Assembly: GCA_947503275.1 (NCBI GenBank)
Contig: CANNCZ010000001.1
Location: 1,426,001 to 1,490,000, forward strand
Source: an uncultured Erythrobacter sp.
Lineage (GTDB): Bacteria > Pseudomonadota > Alphaproteobacteria > Sphingomonadales > Sphingomonadaceae
DNA length: 64,000 nucleotides
Reading direction: 5' to 3'
Part shown: in pieces, positions 35,137 to 44,706 of the stretch
How the letters are laid out: every line of letters starts with the position of its first letter
Numbering within the stretch: the stretch's first letter is position 1
The notes under the pieces: model-generated
The model's database searches: none
Told to the model about the DNA's origin: nothing
Seen by the model: the letters and a program-made list of their open reading frames with translations, nothing else
Position numbers and translations under genes: made by a program

Positions 35137-36092
35137 GCGAACATCCCTGCGCCGATAAGGCCGTTCGCGGCGAGCACGCGGTCTGCAACGAGCGCTGCGA
35201 ACAGGACGAAGAGGTAATAGATGCTGAATTTGAACAGCGTCTTTTCCGGCGCCATGGCGTCTTCGTCGGAGCGTTCCCGCGTGCCCACTGGCATGGCGAG
35301 CGCGAAGAACAAGAGTGAAAGCACAACCGCGACCGAGCCATAGACCCAGCTCGTCCCGCCAATTGCCCAAGGCGCAATCGCCACCGGCGCGAGCAAGACG
35401 GTGTAGGCCAATATCTGACGACGGGTTGATCGCTCACCAGCGACCACAGGCATCATGGGAATGCCAACCTTCGCATAGTCAGACTTCATAAACAGCGCGA
35501 GCGCCCAGAAATGGGGCGGCGTCCACATGAAGATGATAGCGAAAAGAAGCACCGGCATTGCGGTGATCTCACCTGTGACAGCAATCCATCCGATTAACGG
35601 GGGAAATGCGCCAGAGCCGCCACCGATGACAATGTTCTGAGGTGTTCGCGGCTTTAGCCACATTGTGTAGACGACAGCGTAATAGATGATCGCAACGAAT
35701 AACATCGCCGCTGCGAGCCAACCAATCGCCACGCCCATGAGCAGCACTGAGACTGCCGAGAGAAAGATACCGAAATCGCGGGCGTCGTTTGGGCGCATCC
35801 GGCCACTGGGTAAAGGACGCGATTGCGTGCGCTTCATGCCCGCATCAAGGTCCATCTCCCACCAATGGTTCAGCGCCGCCGAACCGCCTGCGCCCATGGC
35901 AATCGCCAGGATCGCGGTGAAGCCGAGGATAGGGTGAATATTGCCGGGAGCCGCGAGTAAGCCACAGATCGCGGTAAAGATCACCAGCGTCATCACGCGC
36001 GGCTTGGTCAGCGTGAAGAAATCACGCCATTCTGCCGGCAGAGGCGCTGTCCGCACGCCTTTATCAACGGTGGTGTTCGAAGCGGTGTTCAT
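35133..36092 (-). CDS. ctaB: Protoheme IX farnesyltransferase
   Basis: 319 residues from [12 protein letters not shown], about eight or nine membrane helices. UbiA-type motifs [20 protein letters not shown] and [20 protein letters not shown], plus [11 protein letters not shown], identify CtaB/CyoE, which makes heme O from protoheme for the oxidase. The open frame reaches upstream to 36194 but the family begins at the ATG at 36092. ctaA (heme A synthase) is not in the window. Confidence 0.95.
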   Translation of the reverse strand: MNTASNTTVDKGVRTAPLPAEWRDFFTLTKPRVMTLVIFTAICGLLAAPGNIHPILGFTAILAIAMGAGGSAALNHWWEMDLDAGMKRTQSRPLPSGRMRPNDARDFGIFLSAVSVLLMGVAIGWLAAAMLFVAIIYYAVVYTMWLKPRTPQNIVIGGGSGAFPPLIGWIAVTGEITAMPVLLFAIIFMWTPPHFWALALFMKSDYAKVGIPMMPVVAGERSTRRQILAYTVLLAPVAIAPWAIGGTSWVYGSVAVVLSLLFFALAMPVGTRERSDEDAMAPEKTLFKFSIYYLFVLFAALVADRVLAANGLIGAGMFA

Positions 36093-36221
36093 ATCAGCTC
36101 GTAGCTTTGGTCTCGTATTCGAAGAAGAGCGCGCCAATACAGCGCGCCCTCCCCCATTTTCGTTTGTCACACCTTGGCGGAAAGTCCTCGGCAAGGCTGA
36201 ACACTATCAGGCGGGCTGCTG

Positions 36222-37934
36222 TTATGCAGTTGCCGGACGGTGATCGTGGTAGTCGTGGTGATCTTCAATCACGGGAAGGGTTTCAAACTGGTGGTATGGC
36301 GGCGGGCTAGGCAGCGTCCATTCCAGTGTCGTTGCGCCTTCGCCCCATGGGTTCGCCTCAGCCTTTTTGCCAGCAAGGAATGCATAGGCAAGGTTGATGA
36401 AGAACAGCAGCATGGAAGCCGCCATGATCACGTAACCTATCGAACTGATCGAGTTCCAGTAAGCAAACTGCTCAGGGAAATCAGGGATACGACGCGGCAT
36501 CCCGTTCATGCCCAAGAAGTGTTGTGGGAAGAAGATCACGTTCACGCCGATGAAGAACGTCCAGAAGTGGATATGGCTCAACATCTCTGAGTGCATCCGA
36601 CCGCTCATTTTCGGGAACCAGTAATAGAAGCCCGCGAACAGCGAGAACACGGCCCCCATCGACAATACATAATGGAAGTGCGCGACAACGTAATATGTGT
36701 CGTGCAGGTTATCATCGACCCCGCCATTGGCGAGCACAACGCCAGTCACGCCGCCAACGGTGAAAAGGAAGATGAAGCCCAATGCCCAAACCATCGGTGA
36801 TTTAAATTCAAGGCTGCCGCCCCACATGGTCGCGATCCAGCTAAAGATTTTCACGCCCGTTGGAACAGCGATAACCATCGTTGCCGCGGTGAAATACATC
36901 TTCGTATTCACGTCTAGGCCTACCGTATACATGTGGTGCGCCCACACAACAAAGCCAACAACGCCAATCGCAACCATCGCATAAGCCATGCCGAGATAGC
37001 CGAAGACCGGCTTTTTCGAGAAGGTCGCGACGATCTGAGAGATCATGCCAAAGCCCGGCAAGATCATAATGTAGACCTCTGGGTGACCAAAGAACCAGAA
37101 CAGGTGCTGGTACAAAACAGGGTCACCGCCACCAGCAGGATCAAAGAAGGTCGTGCCAAAGTTGCGGTCAGTCAGCAGCATCGTAATCGCCGCAGCCAGC
37201 ACGGGAAGTGCTAGCAAGAGCAGGAACGCTGTAACCAACACCGACCACACAAACAGCGGCATTTTGTGCAGGGTCATACCCGGCGCGCGCATATTGAAAA
37301 TGGTGGTGATAAAGTTTGTCGCACCAAGGATCGAGCCTGCGCCCGCCAAGTGCAATGAGAAGATCGCAAAATCGACTGCCGGGCCGGATGACCCCGTGGT
37401 GGAAAGCGGCGCATAGACCGTCCAACCAACGCCGGCGCCCAAACCACCACCGCCCGGTACGAACAGCGAGAACAGCAGGCTCAAGAAACCAACAACCGTC
37501 AACCAGAACGAGATATTGTTCATGCGCGGGAACGCCATATCTGGCGCACCGATCATCAGCGGCACAAACCAGTTACCAAAGCCGCCAATCATCGCTGGCA
37601 TGACCATAAAGAAGACCATGATCAGACCATGAGCGGTGATAAACACATTCCACATATGCCCGGTTGCCGCGAGATCCTCTGGCGAGGAGTTTGCGAACCA
37701 ATGCAGATATTGGATGCCGGGCTCAGCTAGCTCAAAGCGCATAACACCGGAAATGGCGCCGCCGATGATCCCTGCGATAATTGCAAAGATCAGATAGAGC
37801 GTGCCGATATCCTTGTGGTTGGTCGACATGAACCAGCGGGCAAAAAAGCCCGGCTTATGGTCCGCGTGATCATGCGAATGATCCCCGCCGTGACCGGCGG
37901 TTGGAGCGTCGAAACCTTCTGCGGTGGTGGCCAT
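36222..37934 (-). CDS. ctaD: Cytochrome c oxidase subunit I
   Basis: 570 residues with twelve membrane helices: [16 protein letters not shown] near the start, [20 protein letters not shown] (Cu-B ligand and cross-linked tyrosine region), [14 protein letters not shown] (as [14 protein letters not shown] here) and the final [15 protein letters not shown]. This is an aa3-type subunit I carrying heme a and the heme a3-CuB centre. The histidine-rich ends ([21 protein letters not shown]) are notable but common. Confidence 0.97.
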   Translation of the reverse strand: MATTAEGFDAPTAGHGGDHSHDHADHKPGFFARWFMSTNHKDIGTLYLIFAIIAGIIGGAISGVMRFELAEPGIQYLHWFANSSPEDLAATGHMWNVFITAHGLIMVFFMVMPAMIGGFGNWFVPLMIGAPDMAFPRMNNISFWLTVVGFLSLLFSLFVPGGGGLGAGVGWTVYAPLSTTGSSGPAVDFAIFSLHLAGAGSILGATNFITTIFNMRAPGMTLHKMPLFVWSVLVTAFLLLLALPVLAAAITMLLTDRNFGTTFFDPAGGGDPVLYQHLFWFFGHPEVYIMILPGFGMISQIVATFSKKPVFGYLGMAYAMVAIGVVGFVVWAHHMYTVGLDVNTKMYFTAATMVIAVPTGVKIFSWIATMWGGSLEFKSPMVWALGFIFLFTVGGVTGVVLANGGVDDNLHDTYYVVAHFHYVLSMGAVFSLFAGFYYWFPKMSGRMHSEMLSHIHFWTFFIGVNVIFFPQHFLGMNGMPRRIPDFPEQFAYWNSISSIGYVIMAASMLLFFINLAYAFLAGKKAEANPWGEGATTLEWTLPSPPPYHQFETLPVIEDHHDYHDHRPATA

Positions 37935-37990
37935 CGTTTGCGTCTCTTTAGTTCGGTTTAAATCGTAATTCTTGGCGTCAAAGCTGCGAC

Positions 37991-38992
37991 TTATGCAGGC
38001 TCTTGAGCAGTGTCTTCGTCAGCAGGCGCTTCTTCGGCGCCCTCTTCAACAGCAGCCTCGGCCACTTCTTCAGTACCCGGCATGCTGCCGCCTTGCGAAG
38101 CAACCCAAATCTCAAACTGCTCCATCGGAACCGCTTCAACCGCGATAGGCATATAACCATGCAAAGAGCCACACAGTTCCGAGCACTGCCCGTAATACAC
38201 GCCCGGCTCATCAATCACGAGCATCCGTTCATTCAAACGACCCGGTACCGCATCTTGCTTGAACCACAGTGATGGAACCGCAAAAGCGTGGATCACATCC
38301 GCCGCAGTGGTCTGCATTCGGATAGGAACGCCAACAGGCACAACCATGCGATTATCAACTGCCAACTGATGCGTCTCGCCGCTATTCAGCGCTTCGTTTG
38401 CATCCAGCATGTTGGAGATAACTTCGACGTCGTGATCGGGATATTCGTAACCCCAGTACCACTGATACCCGACAGCCTTCACCGTGATCGCATCGGCGGG
38501 CGGCGTTTCATATTGGCGCGCCAGCAGGGTGATAGAGGGAACCGCGATCACGACAAGGATCAATGCCGGGATCACCGTCCAGATTACTTCGATAGCGGTG
38601 TTGTGCGTCGTTCTTGATGCAACGGGGTTTGCCTTACGATTAAAGCGCACAACCACATAAAGAAGCAGTCCGAGAACAAACAGGCTGATCAATGTGATCA
38701 CCGGCATCAAAATCCAGTCATGCATCCACAGCGCATATTCGCCATCGGCAGTATACTGATCTTGGAATGTCATGCTTTTCCAAGGGTCGGATTCGAAGCT
38801 TGTGGGCATGCCCTTGTCTTCGACCGGCTCAAGCGATTGATAGGTAGGGGCCGCATCAGCCGCCTCCTCCACCGGAGCAGCTTCTGCCGCCTCCTGTGCA
38901 ACCGCTATTTGCGGTGCTGCCATGGCGAACACAGCCGCCATCAACGCCACAATCCCAAATTTCATACGGGCAAAAGCCTGAACCATTTTCAT
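37991..38992 (-). CDS. ctaC: Cytochrome c oxidase subunit II
   Basis: 333 residues. After a signal peptide ([22 protein letters not shown]) and an Ala/Glu/Pro-rich linker come two membrane helices and the Cu-A domain, ending with [21 protein letters not shown], the complete Cu-A site. The last 35 residues are an acidic Ala/Glu tail that is not part of the fold. It is the first gene of the operon; its ATG lies behind a leader and a palindrome about 80 bases upstream. Confidence 0.96.
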   Translation of the reverse strand: MKMVQAFARMKFGIVALMAAVFAMAAPQIAVAQEAAEAAPVEEAADAAPTYQSLEPVEDKGMPTSFESDPWKSMTFQDQYTADGEYALWMHDWILMPVITLISLFVLGLLLYVVVRFNRKANPVASRTTHNTAIEVIWTVIPALILVVIAVPSITLLARQYETPPADAITVKAVGYQWYWGYEYPDHDVEVISNMLDANEALNSGETHQLAVDNRMVVPVGVPIRMQTTAADVIHAFAVPSLWFKQDAVPGRLNERMLVIDEPGVYYGQCSELCGSLHGYMPIAVEAVPMEQFEIWVASQGGSMPGTEEVAEAAVEEGAEEAPADEDTAQEPA

Positions 38993-39071
38993 GCCTAATC
39001 GGTCTCTCGAATGTATCCCATGCTGGCCGTGTGAGGAGTGTTAAATTGTGCCCCACGCGTCCAACGCGCAA

Positions 39072-39087
39072 ATGACATTGCTGTCAT
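39072..39087. promoter_or_regulatory. Palindrome upstream of ctaC and pyrE
   Basis: ATGACA (39072-39077) and TGTCAT (39082-39087) with four bases between. It lies in the 250-base divergent region, 80 bases from the ctaC ATG, where an activator or repressor of the oxidase operon would bind. The regulator is unknown; a two-component or Fnr/Crp-type protein is conceivable, but the sequence is not an Fnr box. Confidence 0.45.
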
Positions 39088-39242
39088 AGTCTGCCGTCCC
39101 CTTAGCCGCGCTTGCTCAGTGCCTCAAGCGCTTCTAGGGAGAAAAATATGCAAGCCTCCATGAAGCCTGCGCAAGTCGGCCAGTGTGTTGGCCTTCATCT
39201 TGCTCGCATTTGCAGCGCAATACGCTACGGAAAATCACTGAT

Positions 39243-39848
39243 ATGACCGCCTCAGAAACTATCCCCAACACTGTTGAAGACGTGCTTGCAGAATTCCGCA
39301 GCTGTGGTGCGTTACTCGAAGGGCATTTCAAGCTCTCCTCCGGGCGGCATAGCGGACACTACCTACAATGCGCGCGCGTGCTAATGAACCCGGCGCGTGC
39401 GGCCCGACTTGCTCAAGGGGTGGTGAATGGCCTCCCAGCGGATGTGCTCGCGGCTGTCGATGTGGTCGTCTCGCCTGCGATGGGCGGCATTATCATCGGG
39501 CACGAAGTTGCGCGTGTGCTCGGTAAGGATGCGCTGTTCCTTGAACGTCCTGAGGGAACGTTTCATTTGCGACGCGGCTTTGCACTCGAACCCGGCTCCA
39601 AAGTCCTAATGGTAGAAGATGTGGTCACGACTGGCCTCTCCAGCCGGGAGGCCATCACGGCCGTCGCTGCAGAAGGGGGCGAGGTCATCGCCGAATGCTC
39701 ATTGATCGACCGCTCTTTGGGTTCAGTCGATCTGGGCGTGCCGTTCTACCCACTGGCTGCTTTTGATTTCCCAACATATGACGCGGACGACATCCCCGAG
39801 GAACTTGCCAACGTAGCTGTCACAAAACCTGGCAGTCGCAAAGCATGA
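39243..39848 (+). CDS. pyrE: Orotate phosphoribosyltransferase
   Basis: 201 residues. PRPP loop VLMVEDVVTTGLSSREAI, plus FKLSSGRHSGHYLQCARVL and VVVSPAMGGIIIGHEVAR, are typical of PyrE, which turns orotate into orotidine 5'-phosphate. The ATG at 39243 fits the family; the longer frame starts in the leader. It heads a plus-strand run that continues through pdxJ and acpS. Confidence 0.94.
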   Translation: MTASETIPNTVEDVLAEFRSCGALLEGHFKLSSGRHSGHYLQCARVLMNPARAARLAQGVVNGLPADVLAAVDVVVSPAMGGIIIGHEVARVLGKDALFLERPEGTFHLRRGFALEPGSKVLMVEDVVTTGLSSREAITAVAAEGGEVIAECSLIDRSLGSVDLGVPFYPLAAFDFPTYDADDIPEELANVAVTKPGSRKA

Positions 39849-39858
39849 TGGACGCACA

Positions 39859-40599
39859 ATGACTAACCCCTTGCGCCTTGGCGTGAATATCGATCACGTC
39901 GCCACAATCCGCAATGCCCGCGGCGGCGATCATCCCGACCCCGTGCGTGCGGCAGAGATCGTCGCACTGGTGGGCGGCGATGGCATTACGGCGCACTTAC
40001 GCGAAGACCGCCGCCATATCCGCGATGAAGACCTCGCGCGTATTCAGGAGGCAACCAATCTGCCTCTCAATTTGGAGATGGCGGCGACGCAAGAAATGCT
40101 GACGATTGCATTGCGCCATAAACCCCACGCCGCCTGTATCGTCCCAGAAAAGCGCGAAGAACGCACAACCGAAGGTGGATTGGACGCAGCGGGGCTTCAC
40201 AACACGCTGGTTCCGATTGTCGATCAATTGCGCGATGCGAATATCCGCGTGTCGTTGTTTATCGAGGCAGACGAGCGGCAATTGGATACCGCCATTCGTC
40301 TGGGTGTGCCGGTCGTCGAATTTCATACCGGCGAATACGCTCATGCTATTCTTGATGGTGATACAGAGCGCACTGCTTCGGAATTACGCCGCATCACCGA
40401 CATGTCGGCCCTCGCGGCCAAAAACGGGATTGAGCCGCATGCCGGCCACGGCCTGACATTCGACAATGTCCAACCCATCGCTGCGATCCCCCAACTCGCA
40501 GAGCTGAATATCGGGCATTATCTGATCGGAGAGGCTGTGTTCACCGGACTTGAAGGCGCAATCCGGCGGATGCGCGATTTGATGGATGAGGCACGTTGA
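39859..40599 (+). CDS. pdxJ: Pyridoxine 5'-phosphate synthase
   Basis: 246 residues. LGVNIDHVATIRNARGG, then HLREDRRHIRDEDL, LNLEMAATQEM and GHGLTFDNVQPIA are the conserved PdxJ motifs. It condenses 1-deoxyxylulose 5-phosphate and aminoacetone phosphate in vitamin B6 synthesis. Ten bases after pyrE, in a run that ends with ruvX. Confidence 0.96.
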   Translation: MTNPLRLGVNIDHVATIRNARGGDHPDPVRAAEIVALVGGDGITAHLREDRRHIRDEDLARIQEATNLPLNLEMAATQEMLTIALRHKPHAACIVPEKREERTTEGGLDAAGLHNTLVPIVDQLRDANIRVSLFIEADERQLDTAIRLGVPVVEFHTGEYAHAILDGDTERTASELRRITDMSALAAKNGIEPHAGHGLTFDNVQPIAAIPQLAELNIGHYLIGEAVFTGLEGAIRRMRDLMDEAR

Positions 40600-40601
40600 A
40601 T

Positions 40602-40886
40602 ATGGCGGCGGAGGAACTGCCAGAGTTGTCACGCGCGCAAAAGCTTTGGTCGCTCTCCGCGGCGATCTTATTTCTGATCGCGGTCGCTTTTCTTGGCTTT
40701 GCTCTCAATACGGGGATCATGCGTGGGTTCGCGATTGGTTGGGTCGCATTGCAGATTTTTGGCTTTGTCGGCGCGCTGAAATTCGCGAAGGGCGATTTCG
40801 CGCATCCCTTGTTTAAGTCGCAGGTAATGCTGCATGGGATTGCGCTAATGCTGCTTGTTGTCGTTATAGTGAGGGCATTCCAATGA
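40602..40886 (+). CDS. Small membrane protein between pdxJ and acpS
   Basis: 94 residues with three hydrophobic segments: [37 protein letters not shown] and [19 protein letters not shown]. No motif or family is recognised. The ATG is two bases past the pdxJ stop and the stop overlaps acpS by four, so it belongs to the operon. The longer TTG start at 40596 would overlap pdxJ. Confidence 0.75.
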   Translation: MAAEELPELSRAQKLWSLSAAILFLIAVAFLGFALNTGIMRGFAIGWVALQIFGFVGALKFAKGDFAHPLFKSQVMLHGIALMLLVVVIVRAFQ

Positions 40887-41284
40887 TCATCGGACTGGGT
40901 TCGGACCTTTGCAATATCGATCGCATTGCCAATTCTCTCGAACGGTTTGGTGAACGGTTTGAAAACCGCGTCTTTACCGAAACAGAGCGCGCAAAGGCTC
41001 GTCGAAGACCTTACACAATCGCCGGAACCTACGCTAAGCGGTTCGCTGCAAAAGAAGCGTTTAGCAAAGCCGTTGGCACGGGGTTCAGACGCGGCGTTTT
41101 CATGAAAGACATCGGCGTTGTGAATGCCCCTTCTGGTGCACCGACGCTTTCGCTCACAGGTGGGGCGGCTAATCGGCTTGAACAAATGATCCCATCGGGC
41201 CATGAGGCGCACATTCATCTTACCCTAACCGACGATCACCCATGGGCGCAGGCCTTCGTCATCATTGAGGCGATACGGGCGTGA
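40883..41284 (+). CDS. acpS: Holo-[acyl-carrier-protein] synthase
   Basis: 133 residues. [30 protein letters not shown] and [20 protein letters not shown] match AcpS, with the magnesium-binding Asp8 and Glu in AAKEA. It attaches phosphopantetheine to ACP for fatty acid synthesis. The start is coupled to the preceding membrane gene by ATGA. Confidence 0.95.
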   Translation: MIIGLGSDLCNIDRIANSLERFGERFENRVFTETERAKARRRPYTIAGTYAKRFAAKEAFSKAVGTGFRRGVFMKDIGVVNAPSGAPTLSLTGGAANRLEQMIPSGHEAHIHLTLTDDHPWAQAFVIIEAIRA

Positions 41285-41321
41285 TCGTGTGCGTGAACAA
41301 TCTAAGGCAAAGTATTCACTC

Positions 41322-42197
41322 GTGACCGAAGACAAAAACGATGAAGCTGAAAAGGTCAATTGGTTCGCCGAATTTCGCGGGCTGGCCTTAATGCTGCTAG
41401 CGGTGCTGGCATTCCACAGCTTTATCGCCAAGCCATTTTACATCCCCTCTACATCCATGATGCCCGCTCTTCATGTGGGTGATCGGTTGGTGGTGAGCAA
41501 ATACCCATACGGTTGGTCATGGGCATCGGCGAGCTTTCACATCCTGCCACGCGGCGACTGGCGCGTCTTTGGCGCAACGCCGGAATATGGTGACGTGGTC
41601 ATTCCTGTGCATCCGACCCGCAATGAGGATTACATCAAACGCGTCGTCGGCCTACCCGGTGATGTGATCGAAGTGCGCGACAGCCGCCTGATCCTGAACG
41701 GCGTGCCGGTCAAGCGCGAGATCGTGCCGCCTGTGCGCATTCCATTTGAGCCGGAATTGCTGTGCGAGGGACGCCCGTGCCTTATCAATTTCGAAAGCTA
41801 CCGGGTGCGCGAGGCAAATGGAGACGAGTTTTACGAACCGCCTACCTATCGCGAGACTTTGCCCAATGGTGCGACCTATCTGATCATCGATCACAAGACG
41901 CAGTTTCTCGACAATTACGGCCCCTACACTGTGCCAGAGGACAACGTTTTCGTGATGGGTGACAACCGTGATGAAAGCGCCGACAGCCGCGCCTCCGCAG
42001 AGAATCGCGGATTGGGCTATGGCGTACCCTTGGAGAATATTGGTGGGCGCGCAGAGTTCATCACATTCTCGCTCGATGGATCGGCAACATGGAACCCATT
42101 CAGCTGGTACTCCGCCATGCGCGGTGACCGCGCGTGGACAACCTTGCGCCCAGCCCTTGCCGAGCAGCCCGACCCTCAGCCACAGCCTGCCGAGTAA
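41322..42197 (+). CDS. lepB: Signal peptidase I
   Basis: 291 residues from GTG 41322 (MTEDKNDEAEKVNW); an ATG earlier in frame overlaps acpS. One membrane anchor (GLALMLLAVLAFHSFIAKPFYIP), then the catalytic Ser45 in PSTSMMPAL and Lys106 in DYIKRVVGLPGD, and the box GDNRDESADSR. It removes signal peptides at the periplasmic face. The tail is proline- and glutamine-rich. Confidence 0.93.
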   Translation: MTEDKNDEAEKVNWFAEFRGLALMLLAVLAFHSFIAKPFYIPSTSMMPALHVGDRLVVSKYPYGWSWASASFHILPRGDWRVFGATPEYGDVVIPVHPTRNEDYIKRVVGLPGDVIEVRDSRLILNGVPVKREIVPPVRIPFEPELLCEGRPCLINFESYRVREANGDEFYEPPTYRETLPNGATYLIIDHKTQFLDNYGPYTVPEDNVFVMGDNRDESADSRASAENRGLGYGVPLENIGGRAEFITFSLDGSATWNPFSWYSAMRGDRAWTTLRPALAEQPDPQPQPAE

Positions 42198-42215
42198 TAT
42201 TGGAGCGCTGCGCGA

Positions 42216-43346
42216 ATGGCTAAGAAATTCCTCTATTTCGTCGCGATCTGCATCGTGCTCTTCCTTATCGGACGGATCGGTTGGGAGATGTTTCAGGACG
42301 AACTGGCAGAAATCGCATTGGTCCCAAGCTCTGACTTCACGCCCACTCAGGCGCTGGAGAGCAACGCTTATCAAGACCCCGGCCTATGGTATTCGCGCCC
42401 TGGTATCGGCGTCACCGACCCAGCGCGTTGGCAACCGGCGGTGGCTGGCGGCTCTGAGGCTGCGCCAACATCCGACTTACCCGATTTCGCGGTCTTCTTC
42501 GTCCACCCGACCAGCTATCTCAGCCGCGATAGTTGGAATGCGCCGATGGGCGATGAAGAGGCAGAACGGATTGCACGTATCTATGTGCGCGGGATGGCGA
42601 GCCCCTTTAATGCTGCCAGCGAAATTTGGGCACCGCGCTATCGTCAGGCGACCATGGGTGCATTTTTGACTGATGAGCCTGAGGCTGAACAAGCCATCTC
42701 AGCGGCCTATGATGACGTAGTCGAGGCGTATCGCTATTTCCTCGATACAGTCGAAGCGGATACACCCATAGTAATCGCTGGGCACAGTCAGGGCTCGCTC
42801 CACGTGTTGCGCTTGCTGCGCGAGGAAGTGCGCGGATCTCCTGTAGCAGACCGCTTGGTCGCTGCGTACGCAATCGGCTGGCCGATATCGGTTGAGCATG
42901 ACGTTCCTGAGTTGGGCTTTGCCGCCTGCGCGACACCTGCGCAAACAGGTTGCCTGATCTCTTGGTCGAGCTTTGCCGAACCCGCCGATCCATCCTCTGT
43001 GATAGAGACCTATGCTGCCTCCATCGGCTTTGATGGGACACCACGCGGAGATAGCCAGATCCTATGCACCAACCCGATCACCGGAACATTTGGCGGCTCG
43101 GCTCCGGCTAGCGCGAACCTGGGCACACTGGTCCCGGATGACAGCATGTCTAACGGTGAACTGATCCGCGCCGCTGTTCCGGCACGCTGTGACGAACGTG
43201 GGCTGTTGTTGATCGGCGATCCGCCAGAGCTTGGTTCTTACGTCCTGCCGGGCAACAATTACCACGTCTATGATATCCCTCTGTTCTGGGCGAACACACA
43301 AGCGGATGTTGCGCGGCGGGTCTCAGCCAAGGTTTCAGCAAACTGA
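42216..43346 (+). CDS. DUF3089 family alpha/beta hydrolase
   Basis: 376 residues. A membrane anchor or uncleaved signal (FLYFVAICIVLFLIGRIGW) is followed by a lipase-like domain with the nucleophile elbow IAGHSQGSLHVLRLL and a late histidine in NNYHVYDIPLFW. The FVHPTSYLSRDSWNAP stretch is typical of DUF3089. Probably a periplasmic esterase. It follows lepB by 18 bases. Confidence 0.85.
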   Translation: MAKKFLYFVAICIVLFLIGRIGWEMFQDELAEIALVPSSDFTPTQALESNAYQDPGLWYSRPGIGVTDPARWQPAVAGGSEAAPTSDLPDFAVFFVHPTSYLSRDSWNAPMGDEEAERIARIYVRGMASPFNAASEIWAPRYRQATMGAFLTDEPEAEQAISAAYDDVVEAYRYFLDTVEADTPIVIAGHSQGSLHVLRLLREEVRGSPVADRLVAAYAIGWPISVEHDVPELGFAACATPAQTGCLISWSSFAEPADPSSVIETYAASIGFDGTPRGDSQILCTNPITGTFGGSAPASANLGTLVPDDSMSNGELIRAAVPARCDERGLLLIGDPPELGSYVLPGNNYHVYDIPLFWANTQADVARRVSAKVSAN

Positions 43347-43393
43347 TCACCGAGTTCGCACCTGATTTTGCCGATGCGCTGCCCGATGGTGGT

Positions 43394-43813
43394 GTGCTGA
43401 TCGGGCTTGACCTCGGCACAAAGACCATCGGCACGGCGATCTGCGATGCCGGTTGGCGTTTTGCCACTAATGGTAAGACAATCGCGCGCGGCAAATGGGC
43501 GCGTGACCGGGCATTGCTGGGCGAAGTCATCGCCGCTCGCCGAGCCAAAGGCCTCATCCTTGGCCTCCCCCGCAACATGGACGGCAGCGAAGGACCTCGC
43601 GCACAAGCCAGCCGCGCCTTTGCGCGCAATGCGCAAGAAGCATTTGGGTTGCCAGTGCTGCTATGGGATGAACGCTGGTCCACCCAAAGCGCCGAGGCCG
43701 CGATGATCGGACAGGATATGAGCCGCGCCAAGCGAGCCGAGGCCATCGACAGCCATGCCGCAGCGGTAATCTTGCAAGGGGCAATCGACCGGCTGGCAGG
43801 CGGGATCCTCTAA
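43394..43813 (+). CDS. ruvX: Putative pre-16S rRNA nuclease RuvX/YqgF
   Basis: 139 residues from GTG 43394. RNase H-like fold: LIGLDLGTKTIGTAICD, GLILGLPRNMDGSEGPRAQ, LWDERWSTQSAEAAM and EAIDSHAAAVILQ, with acidic active-site residues. It acts in 16S rRNA maturation and possibly on Holliday junction-like DNA. Many homologues begin about 17 residues earlier; here the frame is open upstream, but the only possible start there is a CTG at 43343 that overlaps the DUF3089 stop. Confidence 0.88.
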   Translation: MLIGLDLGTKTIGTAICDAGWRFATNGKTIARGKWARDRALLGEVIAARRAKGLILGLPRNMDGSEGPRAQASRAFARNAQEAFGLPVLLWDERWSTQSAEAAMIGQDMSRAKRAEAIDSHAAAVILQGAIDRLAGGIL

Positions 43814-44706
43814 GCCCGACGCATCCGCGCTATTGTGGCGACCATGCGGCTGCCATTCCGCTCCGCCTCTTGCCACACTTCATCGCAAGCCTCCGAGCCG
43901 ACCGCCTTCCCGACGCGCGCCTCGAAACTCGCCAGTCGCAAGCGCTCGCTGGGATGGGTTGCCCCAACCCATTGCGCAAAATCCTCCGCTTCCTCTGACC
44001 CGCTGGCCACCGCAGTACGCAGGAACACTTCGGTCGCATTCGGGCTGAGCACGCGGGTAACTTCGCCGCGATCAAGGTCAAAACCATATTGGTCATGCCA
44101 TGGCTGTGCAGGATCGACATGCATCACATTGAGCGAGACTGACAGGCTAGCCGGCGGCAATTGCGAATGCACGTCGAGATGTGCACGATACAGCATCAAC
44201 TCGCCTTCCTCCAACGCGCTGCGCCCGGCAAATCTCAGGTCGGCATCCTCGCCCGAATATCCGGTCACTTGGGCATAGTCATAAGTGTAGTAATCGCTGC
44301 GATAGCCCGGCCCGAGATAGCCGCTCGTCAGAAACGCGAAATTGTGATCATGCGGGATGCCGTAAACAAACGTCTTTGCTCCGCTGTTTTGAAAACACAG
44401 ATCGTGTTCCGCAGGCCAGATATTGGCGCGAAGGAACATGCCGCCGCGCGCGCCTGTTCGTAGGGGGCTGAGAATGATGGCTTGCGGGCCATAGGCGCTT
44501 TCGGGTTCACCAGCGATCCGCCCTGACAATCGGTCGATGAGCCGGTCTGCGAGGAATGTTCGATTGTTGCTCAAACGCCGCAACCACTGCGCGGCCTTGG
44601 CTGTACATGACGGATCGCGTGGGTCGAAATCGAGCGCCGCTATCGCCTCTACAGCTTCGGGCAACGAGCAACTCTCTTCGCAAAGTTCTTGGATAATCTG
44701 GGGCAC
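43810..44706 (-). CDS. Cupin-like protein, third gene of the peptide cassette
   Basis: 298 residues from GTG 44706, which shares one base with the stop of the preceding gene. An N-terminal helical part is followed by a beta-rich domain with FVYGIPHDHNFAFLTSGYLG (His119 and His121, the HxH of a cupin metal site) and YRAHLDVHSQLPP (His176 or His180 as third ligand). The stretch GPGYRSDYYTYDY is tyrosine-rich. A metal-dependent oxygenase or isomerase is the simplest reading. I know of related unassigned proteins but no experimentally known member. Its two upstream partners are a 323-residue protein and a 53-residue peptide. Confidence 0.7.
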   Translation of the reverse strand: MPQIIQELCEESCSLPEAVEAIAALDFDPRDPSCTAKAAQWLRRLSNNRTFLADRLIDRLSGRIAGEPESAYGPQAIILSPLRTGARGGMFLRANIWPAEHDLCFQNSGAKTFVYGIPHDHNFAFLTSGYLGPGYRSDYYTYDYAQVTGYSGEDADLRFAGRSALEEGELMLYRAHLDVHSQLPPASLSVSLNVMHVDPAQPWHDQYGFDLDRGEVTRVLSPNATEVFLRTAVASGSEEAEDFAQWVGATHPSERLRLASFEARVGKAVGSEACDEVWQEAERNGSRMVATIARMRRA

